Shown piece by piece: positions 52,901-55,126 of a DNA stretch of 64,000 bases. The notes beneath the pieces are model-generated. The model was given only the letters and a program-made list of their open reading frames with translations. It made no database searches and was not told the DNA's origin. Where the stretch lies: assembly GCA_004194705.1 (NCBI GenBank), contig SADC01000096.1, positions 124,001-188,000 on the forward strand, given 5' to 3'. The stretch comes from Ditylenchus dipsaci (taxonomy: Eukaryota > Nematoda > Chromadorea > Rhabditida > Anguinidae). The stretch's first letter is position 1, and every line of letters begins with the position of its first letter. The position numbers were made by a program, and so were the translations under genes.

Positions 52901-55126
52901 AATAGATTCAGTGATTAAATTTCCTTCCAGGCTGTATCTAATTATTGAATTTCAGTAAGCCAGCTGAGTTTAACTTAGCCATCAGCCGGCTGAGGCTGAT
53001 GGCTAAGGTAATCGTGAAGAATACCACCCTGCTCTTGTACCACCCTGCTCCTAGAAATTTTTCTGGTCAAAGTTGTTATAGTAAATATTGAGCTTAAAAT
53101 GTAGGAATATAGTGGTACTACAACATAAAAATGAAATTAGGGACTTTTTAGTGAAAAAAATTTGCAAAACGTGTTGGAATATATAGCTCAAAAAGTCACA
53201 GCTAAAAAAAGAAATGCCGGTTTTTACCTACTCATAAATCAATTAGAGATAAGAAATTTGTCACTTTAGGCGAAACTTATCAGAGTAAATATAGTGTAAA
53301 AGTTTCTTTGCCTGTAAAACAACAAATGTATATGCATGATTGAAAGTTTCAGGCGACTTTGTGACCCATCAATGACATGTTTTGAGCCAGAGACACTGGG
53401 CAATCTGATAGAGGGCATGGATTTCCACAAATTTTACTTTGACCATGGTAAGTGTTTTTGTTACATTCGCGCCTTAATATAACACCGGCCCCTTTATAAT
53501 CGAGTCATCGCTGGGTCTGACAACATTTATAACCTACTTCTTAGCGTCTTTCACCCAGCGTCATTTATCCGTCCGATCCAACAAATCGATTTTATTTAAA
53601 TAATTTAAATATTATGCCATGCCAGTAAGATCAAAAATTTCGATATAAGACTGACCATTTTTATAAATTAGGCACTTAGCGTGTTGTTAACATTAAAGAT
53701 TTCCGTAAACTTGAACTTTACAAAGCTTTTTTCTCTCATCAAAAACAAGCAGAGTTTCCACGCATCAGTTTTTTTCCTTATTTAGTTCCTGGCAACTTGA
53801 TACACTAGCTTTGAGTCTAATATACATTTAACGAGTGAAAATTCTATTTCAGGAGGAGGAGGTGCGGCAGTTGCAAACACAGCAGCCCATTTACGCAAGC
53901 AACACCAGATCCACACAACTCTGCTCAACCCCAATGTCCATTTGATGGGTGAGGAGGGAGCTTGCATTGCCTATGTCCGCCTCACTCAATACTGTGATCG
54001 GTAAGCTTTTCATTCATAAAAATATCTGGTAGGATTTTTTCGAATGCCACAAAGCATGTTACGGAAAAGTAATTAAAAAAAATCTTTTTTCAATGAAAGA
54101 TTTCAGATAATACAGTCTACTGCCGTTCATCCGACATTCCCAAAAGTTTGTTTCCGCCTATGGTCCGACACTTTTTTAAACCTAATTTTTATTTTTTTTA
54201 CGAAATGTGATTTAGTCCGAAAATTGCAAGGTTTCCGATTTAGCCAAATATTTTTACGAAAATATATTTACAGACAGCCTTTTTTTAAAAATACAGTCAA
54301 AACTCTCATTCACGTGACACCCAAAAGTTCGTTCCCGACTACGATCCGATAGTTTTTTTACCTCGATTTTTAAAAAAAAATCTAGTTCTTTTTGTAAATT
54401 CACGCATCTTGTAAATTTTTGTAAATCGTGTTTAAAGGATTCCTGAGTAATTTTTATGCGCTTAATACTATACAAAAGCTGTTTTCTAACACTTTTCCAC
54501 ATAAAAAACCAATTATTGAAAAAAAAGAGTTTTGACCAAAATTTGACTTTTTGTCTTGGGGGACCAAGGCAAATCAAGTTTCTGGTCAAATTTGGTCAAA
54601 TTTTTACAGAAAAACAGAAAAATGTATTTAAATGTATTTAAATTTAAAACAGAAAAATGAAAATTTTTGAAAAATCGAGGTAAAAAAAGTGTTGGATCCT
54701 AGGCCGGAACGAACTTTTGGGTGTTACGTTAATGGGAGTTTCGATTGTATGTCATTTACTCGAGAGTCGTGGGTCTTCATGCCAACGTAAAAAGATTTGA
54801 AAAAATTTGATTTGGGAATCCTTGCCATATTTCAGATTATTCCAACCAAAGACAACTGGCAAAAGCCTTTAAAATCGAGCGGGAAAACTTTTTTGTGTCG
54901 TATAAATGAGAGCCGACTTTAAACCAAAAACATAAATAAAGCTTGAAAGTTCAATTTTTTACCGAAATATCTGTTTTGCAGTTTTGGAGATGCTCGAACA
55001 CGCCAAGCACAAGAGACTCGAGTGTGGCAGAAACGCAATGGCAGGGGGTGGGTGTGTGTACATGTCCATCGAAGTGGAGACCCTAGTTCTTCATCTAATC
55101 CTGCAGTTGCAGCCTTCGATCACTGA
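10854..55126 (+). CDS. CaMKII: Calcium/calmodulin-dependent protein kinase II, spliced gene
   Basis: Serine/threonine kinase that is activated by Ca2+/calmodulin, autophosphorylates and oligomerises through a C-terminal hub. Exons seen: 10854-10999, 12718-12812, 12894-13074, 13200-13353, 13406-13510, 13566-13660, 14451-14573, 14674-14757, 21891-21933, 36915-37034, 44210-44418 (optional), 51791-51866, 53353-53447, 53853-54000, 54982-55126. All have GT-AG borders and compatible phases, except one missing base in the fifth. Skipping 44210-44418 gives a frame-consistent protein of about 536 residues. Landmarks: GKGAFSVV, AAK (Lys70), HRDLKPEN (Asp163), DFG (184-186), RQDT (Thr314, matching mammalian Thr286), LTT (333-334, matching Thr305/306), then the hub domain. 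Extra exons at 20.2, 27.6, 31.0 and 35.0 kb suggest several isoforms. Family assignment is firm; the isoform set is inferred. Confidence 0.95.
11134..11258. mobile_element. 125-bp TA-flanked MITE
   Basis: CATTCAAACCTTGATTTTGC at the left, inverted TTAAATCGAGGTTTGACTG at the right, TA on both sides; hairpin TTTTGCTTTTAAAAAAGCAAAA in the centre. Ends resemble the Tigger-like element at 58138-59308. Lies in intron 1. Confidence 0.7.
11520..12130. repeat. ~600-bp palindrome with short tandem repeats in the arms
   Basis: The left arm has repeats of TTTTTTGACCCAGATTCAC and TTTTGTCCCAGATTT; the right arm has their inverses in reverse order. The centre pairs CAAAAATTTTTGCCTTGGGG with CCCCAAGGCAAAAATTTTTG (11750-11840). 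Intron 1; would form a long stem in pre-mRNA. Confidence 0.75.
12131..12717. other. Remainder of intron 1, no gene seen
   Basis: AT-rich, ending in the exon 2 pyrimidine tract. Confidence 0.4.
12718..12812 (+). CDS. CaMKII: CaMKII exon 2: glycine loop and catalytic lysine
   Basis: Acceptor TTTTTTCAG at 12717; donor GAG|GTTTGT. It completes K49 and encodes GAFSVVRRC, the end of the nucleotide-binding glycine-rich loop, and FAAKIIN, whose Lys70 is the ATP-anchoring lysine. It leaves phase 1 (a G) to complete Asp in the next exon. Phases on both sides match. Confidence 0.95.
12894..13074 (+). CDS. CaMKII: CaMKII exon 3: kinase N-lobe
   Basis: Acceptor TTTTTTACAG; donor CCAG|GTTTGT. Encodes [20 protein letters not shown] (alpha-C helix with its conserved Glu, and beta-4) through the hinge [17 protein letters not shown] to EADA. 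Ends in phase 2 (AG), which completes Ser141 with the first T of exon 4. Highly conserved; no break. Confidence 0.95.
13200..13353 (+). CDS. CaMKII: CaMKII exon 4: catalytic loop and DFG
   Basis: Acceptor TGTTTCCAG at 13199; donor CAG|GTGGTT, phase 0. Encodes [17 protein letters not shown], then [14 protein letters not shown] (catalytic Asp163, metal-binding Asn168) and [12 protein letters not shown] (DFG at 184-186). All essential catalytic residues are present, so the gene looks like an active kinase apart from the frame problem in the next exon. Confidence 0.95.
13406..13510 (+). CDS. CaMKII: CaMKII exon 5: activation and P+1 loops, one base short
   Basis: Acceptor TTTAG at 13405; donor CTTGTG|GTGAGG. 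Reads GELEAWYG in the incoming frame and [20 protein letters not shown], then DIWACG, in the +1 frame, so one base is missing near 13430 where the family has Phe-Ala. The exon is 105 nt, but the phases of its neighbours require 106 (in phase 0, out phase 1). That independently supports a single-base deletion. All other kinase exons are intact, so a base-call error in the short T run is likelier than a true null allele. If real, the kinase would be truncated here. Confidence 0.9.
13566..13660 (+). CDS. CaMKII: CaMKII exon 6: kinase C-lobe
   Basis: Acceptor CCTTCAG at 13565; donor GAC|GTAAGTC. Completes Gly and encodes [18 protein letters not shown], then [13 protein letters not shown], helices F-G of the C-lobe. 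Phase 1 in, phase 0 out. The match to the family is near complete from memory. Confidence 0.95.
13661..14450. other. Intron 6 of CaMKII with a GGTGCC-rich repeat
   Basis: At 13745-13860 repeated GGCACCAGCTCACGGCACCA-type sequence matches the ends of the hAT-like element at 25607. ORFs at 14032-14346 on both strands show no family features. Confidence 0.4.
14451..14573 (+). CDS. CaMKII: CaMKII exon 7: end of kinase domain
   Basis: Acceptor TTTTTATTTAG at 14450; donor TGT|GTAAGT, phase 0 both ends. Encodes [20 protein letters not shown], then [18 protein letters not shown], the end of the C-lobe. PWIC followed by NRDRVAS in the next exon is the nematode-like form as I recall it, whereas insects and vertebrates usually have PWICQR. 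Confidence 0.95.
14674..14757 (+). CDS. CaMKII: CaMKII exon 8: autoinhibitory helix with Thr286-equivalent
   Basis: Acceptor GCTGTTTTCAG at 14673; donor CTGAAG|GTTGGC, phase 0 both ends. Encodes [20 protein letters not shown] and [12 protein letters not shown] carries Thr314, the counterpart of Thr286/287 whose autophosphorylation gives Ca2+-independent activity. The exon ends inside the calmodulin-binding segment, so the rest of that segment depends on which downstream exon is used (20161 or 21891). Confidence 0.95.
14758..15450. other. Intron 8, unannotated part
   Basis: Very AT-rich. No ORF, repeat family or RNA recognised. Confidence 0.35.
15860..16105 (-). pseudogene. hAT transposase C-terminal dimerisation domain, remnant
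   Basis: Reads [25 protein letters not shown], then TSIASEQLF and [16 protein letters not shown] with two internal stops. The W...FP-type, ARRYL, TS..SE..F and LN(K) landmarks follow the order of the family's C-terminal dimerisation domain. Inactive. Confidence 0.75.
16298..16561 (-). pseudogene. hAT N-terminal fragment, possible BED-type zinc finger
   Basis: An 87-residue open frame with Cys-x(5)-Cys and His-x(3-4)-His spacing ([12 protein letters not shown] ... [16 protein letters not shown]), reminiscent of a BED DNA-binding finger at the start of hAT transposases. The fit is approximate; its place in a hAT element supports it. Confidence 0.5.
17051..17619. other. No gene seen
   Basis: AT-rich, with a short inverted pair GGTCGCGTTTGAGTG / GCCAAACGCGACC at 17173-17252. 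Confidence 0.35.
17620..17852. repeat. Foldback repeat, CCCAAGTGCCCG / CGGGCACTTGGG
   Basis: CAAAGAGTATTTTTCTCTAAG pairs with CTTAGAGAAAAATACTCTTTG. The same family is at 43143-43378; a fragment lies at 31513-31575. Confidence 0.65.
17893..18129. repeat. Copy of the TACCGTATTTCCTCTAAT repeat family
   Basis: TACCGTATTTCCTCTAATTG at the left, AATTAGAGGAAATACGGTA at the right, poly-G tract before the right end. Confidence 0.75.
18525..18720. repeat. Palindromic repeat, GGCATTGTGTTTTTGAC family
   Basis: GGCATTGTGTTTTTGACTCA pairs with GTCAAAAACACAGTGTC; centre TTTTGTAGCTAATGAAATAA / GCTACAAA. Relatives at 34548-34730, 41850-42040 and 55740-55930. Confidence 0.6.
18721..19519. other. No gene seen
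   Basis: AT-rich; an inverted pair AATTTTATTT-type at 18840 is not convincing. ORF 19333-19548 on the minus strand has no features. Confidence 0.3.
19520..19838. mobile_element. CAGT-ended foldback with GTTCGTTCCC / GGGAACGAAC block
   Basis: CAGTCGACTCTTGATAAACC after TA; AAGTTCGTTCCCACATAGAG and CGGCGGGAACGAACTT are inverted. The right end is eroded. Confidence 0.6.
19839..20160. other. Intron sequence before exon 9A
   Basis: AT-rich; ends in a strong pyrimidine tract and CTACAG. The reading frame of exon 9A stays open back to 20065 by chance. Confidence 0.4.
20161..20598 (+). CDS. CaMKII: CaMKII alternative exon 9A: variant calmodulin-binding segment with hydrophobic C-terminal tail
   Basis: Strong acceptor (TATCCTCCTACAG, ends 20160) in phase 0, the same phase as the exon 8 donor. 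After KLK it reads [18 protein letters not shown] in place of [14 protein letters not shown], then ~95 Ser/Thr/Pro/Gln-rich residues. It closes with EVEKKRRR followed by a ~23-residue hydrophobic stretch ([14 protein letters not shown]...SSVLVLIV) and TGA at 20596-20598: 145 residues, giving a protein of ~473. A basic patch plus terminal hydrophobic helix is the layout of a tail-anchored membrane protein. This form would lack the hub and the LTT inhibitory site. Alternative: a GT at 20506 (AATGAG|GTAGAA) would make a 345-nt phase 0-0 cassette leading into 21891. Coding is well supported; the end used is not settled. Confidence 0.7.
   Translation, partial: AAISAVTLVNRMGSAFRNLTQSGSTCSSPSASSQAQSQLTPTNSFQQFPGEAMCLTPTTSGQPALQHHTDPCTSTSIQAGQTYHSGNGYSQNGMPAPPSNNSTGMDNSQQQLDNEVEKKRRRVCCASFVLLCLCVCISSVLVLIV
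20599..21131. other. No gene seen after exon 9A
   Basis: AT-rich. If the 20598 stop is used this would contain the 3' UTR; no AATAAA hexamer stands out clearly, which is a point against. Confidence 0.3.
21132..21278. mobile_element. 147-bp hAT-type MITE
   Basis: TAGGGTTGGAC and GTCCAACCTTA ends; CTTTTTAG at the left and CTTTTCAG at the right are 7/8 matching target duplications. The interior has CGGTTTTCGGTTTCGG runs. Confidence 0.7.
21891..21933 (+). CDS. CaMKII: CaMKII exon 9B: canonical calmodulin-binding segment
   Basis: Acceptor TAATTTGCAG at 21890; donor TCAA|GTGGGT, phase 0 in and phase 1 out. Encodes [14 protein letters not shown] and one A. LTT supplies the paired inhibitory phosphorylation sites matching Thr305/306. 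The leftover A plus GC of exon 36915 makes Ser before RNLLNKKE. A 43-nt exon more than 7 kb from its neighbours, but the sequence is unmistakable. Confidence 0.93.
21934..22543. other. No gene seen
   Basis: AT-rich intron. ORFs here run on from exon 9B by chance or are very AT-rich. Confidence 0.35.
22544..23189. repeat. TACCGTATTTCCTCTAAT family copy with a nested palindrome
   Basis: Left TACTGTTTTTCCTCTAATTT, right TTATTAGAGGAAATACGGTA, interior GTCGATCTCGAGATCTTTGG. Split by a second palindrome at about 22690-23070, whose ends TACTTTTTTTTGCGC and GCGCCAAAAAAAGTA are inverted. Confidence 0.7.
23190..25600. other. Intron, no gene supported
   Basis: Mostly AT-rich. 23570-23960 is less AT-biased and carries open frames on both strands without recognised domains. 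An inverted pair TAATTAGGGGAGTAT / CTACCCCTAATT spans 24110-24302. The rest shows nothing. Confidence 0.3.
25868..26754. repeat. ~890-bp palindrome with core module
   Basis: CAGCTAGCGAAAAATTTACT pairs with AGTAAATTTTTCGCTAGCTG; CCTTGGTCCCCAAGG, TTTTGGCGGGAATTC and GGCTGTATTGGGAGGGGAAG each recur inverted. The centre (26171-26436) holds the CTACCGC...ATGCGGTAGG module and a hairpin CCCCCTGCGCCCC / GGGGGCGCAGGGGG. The GGCTGTATTGGGAGGGGAAG stretch is also at 57958-57977. Confidence 0.75.
26785..26907. repeat. Short copy of the TACCGTATTTCCTCTAAT repeat family
   Basis: TACCGTATTTCCTCTAATAA to TTAGAGGAAATACGGTA, with the short GGGGGCGGCAATTAGAGG unit present three times. Confidence 0.75.
26980..27594. 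other. No gene seen; upstream flank of coding block A
   Basis: AT-rich sequence. Any promoter for block A would lie here; no TATA or initiator is evident. Confidence 0.3.
27595..28394 (+). CDS. CaMKII: Alternative 5' coding block A of CaMKII (Ser/Pro- and Lys-rich), with a frame change inside
   Basis: ATG 27595 follows an in-frame stop (27580). About 150 residues are Ser/Thr/Pro-rich, with a run of almost pure Lys at residues 118-131 ([16 protein letters not shown]), a candidate nuclear-localisation or acidic-lipid-binding patch. Beyond about 28,040 the convincing frame changes. The second part runs from an acceptor-like CTCCTACAG at 28073 through [20 protein letters not shown] to [11 protein letters not shown] and a good donor, AAAAG|GTAAGG (28395), phase 1. 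The two halves could be joined by a very short intron or by a one-base error. The phase-1 G fits the acceptor at 36914 (GRNLLNKKE). No homolog is recognised. Base composition and codon pattern are coding-like and unlike the AT-rich flanks. A separate gene cannot be excluded. Confidence 0.55.
28395..28780. other. Intron after block A
   Basis: Begins with the donor GTAAGG; AT-rich, no other feature seen. Confidence 0.35.
28785..29215. repeat. ~430-bp palindrome
   Basis: TTTTACGGCTATCTTTTGA pairs with TCAAAAGGTAGCCGTAAAA; TATATTTTGTTTTCT with AGAAAACAAAATATA; centre ATTAAAAATAAT / ATTATTTTTAAT and CACACT motifs. Confidence 0.65.
29216..30280. other. No gene seen
   Basis: AT-rich intron with a TATATAATATATCATATATAA tract near 30182. 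Confidence 0.3.
30285..30545. repeat. GCTACTGGAATA foldback
   Basis: GGCGCTACTGGAATAAACCT near the left end and GGTATATTCCAATAGCCTCG at the right are inverted; interior TTAGGCTT repeats. A cousin (GCTACTGTCATATAACC) is at 57772-57890. Confidence 0.5.
30970..31423 (+). CDS. CaMKII: Alternative 5' coding block B of CaMKII (basic, Ser-rich)
   Basis: ATG 30970 follows an in-frame TAA and opens [20 protein letters not shown]. Next come a Ser/Pro/acidic part, a basic patch [18 protein letters not shown] (residues 51-68) and a Ser-rich tail ending TTTK. The donor ACTAAAG|GTAACC (GT at 31424) is phase 1, so it can join the 36914 acceptor and continue GRNLLNKKE, giving a hub protein without a kinase domain. 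Without splicing the frame stops six codons later. No in-frame acceptor upstream would make it an internal exon, which favours an alternative first exon. Function unknown; the basic patch resembles that of block A in position and composition. Confidence 0.5.
31424..33332. other. Intron after block B; one short palindrome
   Basis: A palindrome at 31655-31806 pairs GGGGCAACAATTTTTTTGTG with CACATAAAAAGTTTTGCCC. A CCTCGCCTATCCTCGCC repeat lies at 32144-32175. The remainder is AT-rich with no supported gene. Confidence 0.35.
33333..33700. mobile_element. Foldback element, TCGACGCTCTATATAAGATA ends
   Basis: GTCGACGCTCTATATAAGA pairs with ATATCTGATATAGAGCGTCG; AAAGTTCGTTCTCACTTAGG with CCTAGGTGAGAACAAACTTT; GATCCGTCAGTCTAGTCGGA with TCCGACTAGACTGATGGATC. 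Member of the GGGTCCGACACTTTTT superfamily. Confidence 0.7.
33701..34547. other. No gene seen
   Basis: AT-rich. The minus ORF 33922-34185 has no recognised features. Confidence 0.3.
34548..34765. repeat. GGCATTGTGTTTTTGAC-family palindrome plus a TACCGTATTT fragment
   Basis: GTGGCATTGCTTTTTTGACC pairs with TTTTTTTGTCAAAAACATAA; TTTTGTAGCCAGTGAGATGA / GCTACAAA in the centre. ATACGGTATACCGTATT follows at 34749. Confidence 0.55.
34990..35854 (+). CDS. CaMKII: Alternative 5' coding block C of CaMKII: alphaKAP-like N-terminal membrane anchor
   Basis: ATG 34990 (ACCATGT) follows an in-frame TAA. Residues 3-27 are strongly hydrophobic ([20 protein letters not shown]...), then a long polar, acidic segment with [11 protein letters not shown] (a basophilic-kinase-like motif), KKxR-type basic clusters and an EEEEE run. 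The frame stays open to TAG at 35881-35883. A GT at 35855 (ACTACTG|GTTTGTC, the same GTTTGT used by exons 2 and 3) is phase 1 and would continue [14 protein letters not shown] into exon 36915. Vertebrate alphaKAP is made from an internal CaMK2A promoter and carries a hydrophobic N-terminus on a kinase-less hub; the same layout is inferred here. Alternative: an intronic single-exon gene of 297 residues with one N-terminal membrane segment. Confidence 0.6.
35855..36395. other. Intron or 3' region after block C
   Basis: The frame of block C ends with TAG at 35881-35883 if the donor at 35855 is not used. AT-rich beyond. Confidence 0.35.
36396..36596. mobile_element. 201-bp hAT-type MITE with exact 8-bp target duplication
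   Basis: CGGGGCTGCCATAT at the left, ATATGGCAGCCCTG at the right, and CGCTAATG exactly at 36388-36395 and 36597-36604. Inner hairpin is AT-rich. Confidence 0.85.
36915..37034 (+). CDS. CaMKII: CaMKII linker exon with RNLLNKKE
   Basis: Acceptor TTTTTAG at 36914; donor GACAAAG|GTGAAT, phase 1 both sides. Encodes [20 protein letters not shown], then [10 protein letters not shown], an Ala run, and DK. The [14 protein letters not shown] core is the conserved variable-linker start of CaMKII, very like UNC-43. Being 120 nt and symmetric it can be included with any phase-1 upstream exon: 21933 (giving Ser) or the blocks ending at 28394, 31423 and 35854 (giving Gly). It may equally splice straight to 51791. 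Confidence 0.92.
37035..37596. other. Intron, no gene seen
   Basis: AT-rich, less repetitive than average. The ORF at 37250-37516 is hydrophobic by composition only. Confidence 0.3.
37655..37952. repeat. Foldback repeat with tRNA-like arms (second copy)
   Basis: Minus strand from about 37940: GGCTTCCATGGCGCAGTGCG (A-box) then GTTGCAGGTTCAATCCCACG (B-box). The plus strand from about 37660 carries the inverted partial copy. Centre GGTAATTTGGGTCGCTGATT and AAGTGCCGAAAGAAGCC pairings. Homologous to 4610-4925. Confidence 0.6.
37953..38202. repeat. Near-perfect 250-bp palindrome, TACCGTATTTCCTCTAAT family
   Basis: Two ~118-bp arms differ at only about three positions by eye; the ~10-bp centre is CGCAGATTCCC. 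The high identity implies a young copy or recent arm homogenisation. Confidence 0.8.
38273..38720. other. No gene seen
   Basis: Pyrimidine-rich to 38550, then AT-rich; no recognised feature. Confidence 0.3.
38721..39305. mobile_element. Longest TACCGTATTTCCTCTAAT copy, with coding remnant
   Basis: Ends TACCGTATTTCCTCTAATAG and TTAGAGGAAATACGGTA; TAATAAGCGCCCCCCCT-type tandem units at both ends. Between them is a small acidic open frame (next entry), which suggests the family derives from a DNA transposon. Confidence 0.65.
38920..39094 (+). pseudogene. Short acidic C-terminal-like coding remnant inside the repeat
   Basis: The open frame has no good ATG near its start. It reads [20 protein letters not shown], then [20 protein letters not shown] and [17 protein letters not shown], stop. 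The composition is protein-like rather than repeat-like and recalls acidic C-termini of transposases. No family is assigned. Confidence 0.35.
39530..40232. mobile_element. ~700-bp palindromic element, GCACTTGTGCACTTGGGGGG ends
   Basis: TACTTGTGCACTTGGGGGGG and CCCCCCAAGTGCACAAGTGC are the ends. Arms include GGTTAACTGTAAATATGG / CCATATTTACAGTTAACC and the CCTTGGTCCCC motif; the core module is at 39744-39967. Confidence 0.75.
40233..40836. other. No gene seen
   Basis: AT-rich. The ORF 40574-40945 runs into a repeat and shows no domain. Confidence 0.3.
40837..41081. repeat. Copy of the TACCGTATTTCCTCTAAT repeat family
   Basis: GCCGTATTTCCTCTATTAAC at the left, AGTTAGTAGAGGAAAACAGT at the right; CACCCGAATATCTCAAAATT inside. 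Confidence 0.6.
41082..41830. other. No gene seen
   Basis: 41160-41340 is a TTGTTGTTGTTGTCCGC-type block with no family match; the rest is AT-rich. Confidence 0.3.
41850..42040. repeat. GGCATTGTGTTTTTGAC-family palindrome
   Basis: GTGACATTGTGTGTTTGGCA pairs with CAAAACACAATGCCA; centre TTTTGTAGTTCATCTCACTG; a poly-C run adjoins at 41820. Confidence 0.55.
42041..43142. other. No gene seen
   Basis: AT-rich intron, low in repeats, no supported ORF. Confidence 0.3.
43143..43378. repeat. Foldback repeat, CAGCCCAAGTGC family
   Basis: GCCCAAGTGCTCGCCCCTTT pairs with GAGGGGCAGGCGCTTGGGC; CAAAGAGTATTTT with AAAATACTCTTTG. Homologous to 17620-17852; GGCCGCTTCGCGGCC is at the centre. Confidence 0.65.
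43379..44209. other. Intron, no gene seen
   Basis: AT-rich, with a poly-G tract at about 44028-44041, ending in the acceptor of exon 44210. Confidence 0.35.
44210..44418 (+). CDS. CaMKII: CaMKII linker exon with KHEN, Ala/Pro/Ser-rich
   Basis: Acceptor TTGTTCTGCAG at 44209; reads [20 protein letters not shown], then [10 protein letters not shown] and an Ala/Pro/Ser-rich tail ending SASFFQ. KHEN followed by VVR is shared with UNC-43 from memory. The apparent donor TTCCAG|GTTTGA is phase 0, while the next certain exon (51791) needs phase 1. Inclusion therefore requires a further exon of 3n+1 nt between them, or another donor. GC content is clearly higher than in the surrounding intron, as in the other coding exons. 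Confidence 0.82.
44494..45045. repeat. ~550-bp foldback element
   Basis: AAAGGGCATGCCCGGGCGTTATGCGG at the left end pairs with CGGGCATACCGCAT at the right. Inner arms CATAAGTTCGCGGTTG / CTGCGAACTTATG, CATGGGTTTCATAATTTA / TAAATTATGAAACCCATG and AATAAAAGTCATTCA / TGAATGACTTTTATT. Intron downstream of exon 44210. Confidence 0.7.
45046..46158. other. No gene seen
   Basis: AT-rich; the minus ORF at 45864-46100 lacks family features. Confidence 0.3.
46159..46414. repeat. Copy of the TACCGTATTTCCTCTAAT repeat family
   Basis: TACCGTATTTTATTTTTTGT at the left, ATTAATAGAGGACATACAGTA at the right; GGGTGCTCAGCCAAAATCTA inside. Confidence 0.6.
46600..46990. repeat. Palindromic array of GTACTTCGAGTTCG units
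   Basis: Left half: TGTTCATGTACTTCGAGTTC and GTGTTCACGTACTTCGAGTT. Right half holds their inverses (AACTCGAAGTACGTGAA). Degenerate GAACTCGAACTTG units fill the arms; spacer about 46750-46850. Confidence 0.6.
46991..47480. other. No gene seen
   Basis: AT-rich intron; ORF 47157-47396 has no features. Confidence 0.3.
47490..47870. promoter_or_regulatory. Repeat-poor, pyrimidine-rich block; candidate internal promoter
   Basis: GC-richer than its flanks, with CTCTATCTGTGTGTGTTTTG and GCCTCTCCTTTCG tracts, and similar in texture to 7.2-7.7 kb. It lies upstream of the hub exons. Function is inferred only from composition. Confidence 0.2.
48092..48298. repeat. Degenerate copy of the TACCGTATTTCCTCTAAT repeat family
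   Basis: TACCATATTTAATCTATTAA at the left, GCTTATTAGAGAAAATACTA at the right; AGTCGATCTCAAGATTTTTG inside. Confidence 0.55.
48299..48769. other. No gene seen
   Basis: AT-rich. Confidence 0.35.
48770..49212. mobile_element. 443-bp TA-flanked foldback element
   Basis: CAGTCCACTCTTGATATAAG and CTTATTTCGAGAGTGGACTG with TA on both sides. Arms carry GTTCATTCCCGCCTAGGGTC and its inverse; the centre is AAGCACACC ... GATGTGCTT. Left arm has a run of 14 C. Confidence 0.8.
49213..50061. other. No gene seen
   Basis: AT-rich; AAAGTCAAACCTCGATTTGA at 49573 is a solitary MITE end. Confidence 0.3.
50062..50812. mobile_element. ~750-bp palindromic element, inverted copy of the 39.5-kb family
   Basis: CACTTGTGCACTTGGGGGGG and CCCCCCCAAGTGCACAAGTA ends; GTCGACTGTGAACAGGGTTC / GAACCCTGTTCACAGTCGAC arms; core module in reverse at 50331-50577 (CTACCGCATAAAAAAACTCT first). 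Confidence 0.75.
50813..51095. other. Intron ending in a long pyrimidine-rich tract
   Basis: CCTAGCCTCCTTCTTGTTCT and similar pyrimidine runs precede the tentative exon at 51096. In one frame they read as hydrophobic residues but without an ATG. Confidence 0.35.
51096..51172 (+). CDS. CaMKII: Tentative CaMKII linker exon (Ser/Asn-rich); borders unresolved
   Basis: After a long pyrimidine-rich run and CTCAAAG, a GC-richer stretch reads [20 protein letters not shown], then LSLLSV and on to a TGA at 51220-51222. Ser/Asn-rich sequence followed by NLS is what UNC-43 has just before AQKQ, in my recollection. The only open frame needs a phase-2 acceptor. The upstream exon (44418) offers phase 0 and the downstream one (51791) needs phase 1. 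A 142-nt exon 51096-51237 would fit in length, but in that frame it holds two stops. Either other borders are used or a base is wrong. Listed as probable coding, not a fixed exon. Confidence 0.35.
51361..51650. repeat. Inverted repeat enclosing a tRNA-like sequence
   Basis: TGCATTTTGCCGATGGGAAT ... GGCGGGTACC at the left pairs with GGTACCCCCTTTCAAAATATCCCATCGGCG at about 51610-51640 (read as shorter blocks GGTACCCCC and CCCATCGGCG). Between them (51487-51560) is TGGCCTAGTGGTAAAGCGG (A-box-like) and GGCTCGATTCT (B-box-like). Acceptor-stem pairing is about 5 of 7, so it looks tRNA-derived rather than a working gene. Confidence 0.45.
51791..51866 (+). CDS. CaMKII: CaMKII hub exon 1
   Basis: Acceptor TATTTTTCAG at 51790; donor TTACGC|GTAAGT. 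Phase 1 in, phase 2 out. Encodes [20 protein letters not shown] and DFDAYA, the first helix of the association (hub) domain that assembles CaMKII into oligomers. Direct joining from 37034 is in frame. Confidence 0.94.
51909..52250. repeat. ~340-bp foldback repeat
   Basis: AGGGACCCTAACTGTGACCT pairs with GGGTCACAGTCAGGGCCCT; AAATTTGGCTCCCCA with TGGGGAGCCAAATTT; GAAGGGTCACTC with the inner GGGTCACTCC region. In the intron after hub exon 1. Confidence 0.65.
52251..53352. repeat. Intron with CTCAGCCGGCTGAGG repeats
   Basis: At 52684-53010 the self-complementary unit CTCAGCCGGCTGAGG and GGCTGAGGCTGA variants recur about eight times, broken by AT-rich sequence. The rest is AT-rich. Confidence 0.5.
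53353..53447 (+). CDS. CaMKII: CaMKII hub exon 2
   Basis: Acceptor GAAAGTTTCAG at 53352; donor CCATG|GTAAGT. Completes Ala, then Arg and [34 protein letters not shown] and GNLIEG are hub signatures. Phase 2 in, phase 1 out. Confidence 0.95.
53853..54000 (+). CDS. CaMKII: CaMKII hub exon 3, with a Gly/Ala-rich insertion
   Basis: Acceptor TTCTATTTCAG at 53852; donor GATCG|GTAAGC, phase 1 in and phase 2 out. Begins [20 protein letters not shown], then [20 protein letters not shown] and [10 protein letters not shown]. Between KFYFDH and HTT the human enzymes have about 11 residues; this one has about 20, so a Gly/Ala-rich insertion of ~10 residues sits on a hub loop. The HTT-LNP-H-MG core is conserved. 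Confidence 0.95.
54113..54915. mobile_element. CAGT-ended element split by a younger one
   Basis: ACAGTCTACTGCCGTTCATC at the left and ATAAATGAGAGCCGACTTTA at the right, with TTTGTTTCCGCCTATGGTCC in the left arm. Interrupted by 54294-54747. Intron before the last exon. Confidence 0.5.
54294..54747. mobile_element. 454-bp TA-flanked foldback element
   Basis: CAGTCAAAACTCTCATTCAC and GTTAATGGGAGTTTCGATTG ends with TA both sides; AAAAGTTCGTTCCCGACTAC / GGCCGGAACGAACTTTT; CTTGGGGGACCAAGGC near the centre. Confidence 0.7.
54982..55126 (+). CDS. CaMKII: CaMKII last exon: end of hub and stop
   Basis: Acceptor CTGTTTTGCAG at 54981. Completes Arg, then [34 protein letters not shown] and a short Ser/Asn/Ala tail AVAAFDH, TGA at 55124-55126. 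ETRVW and VHVHRSG are the conserved last hub strands. The longer open frame 54984-55181 seen here is a shadow in another frame. Confidence 0.95.
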
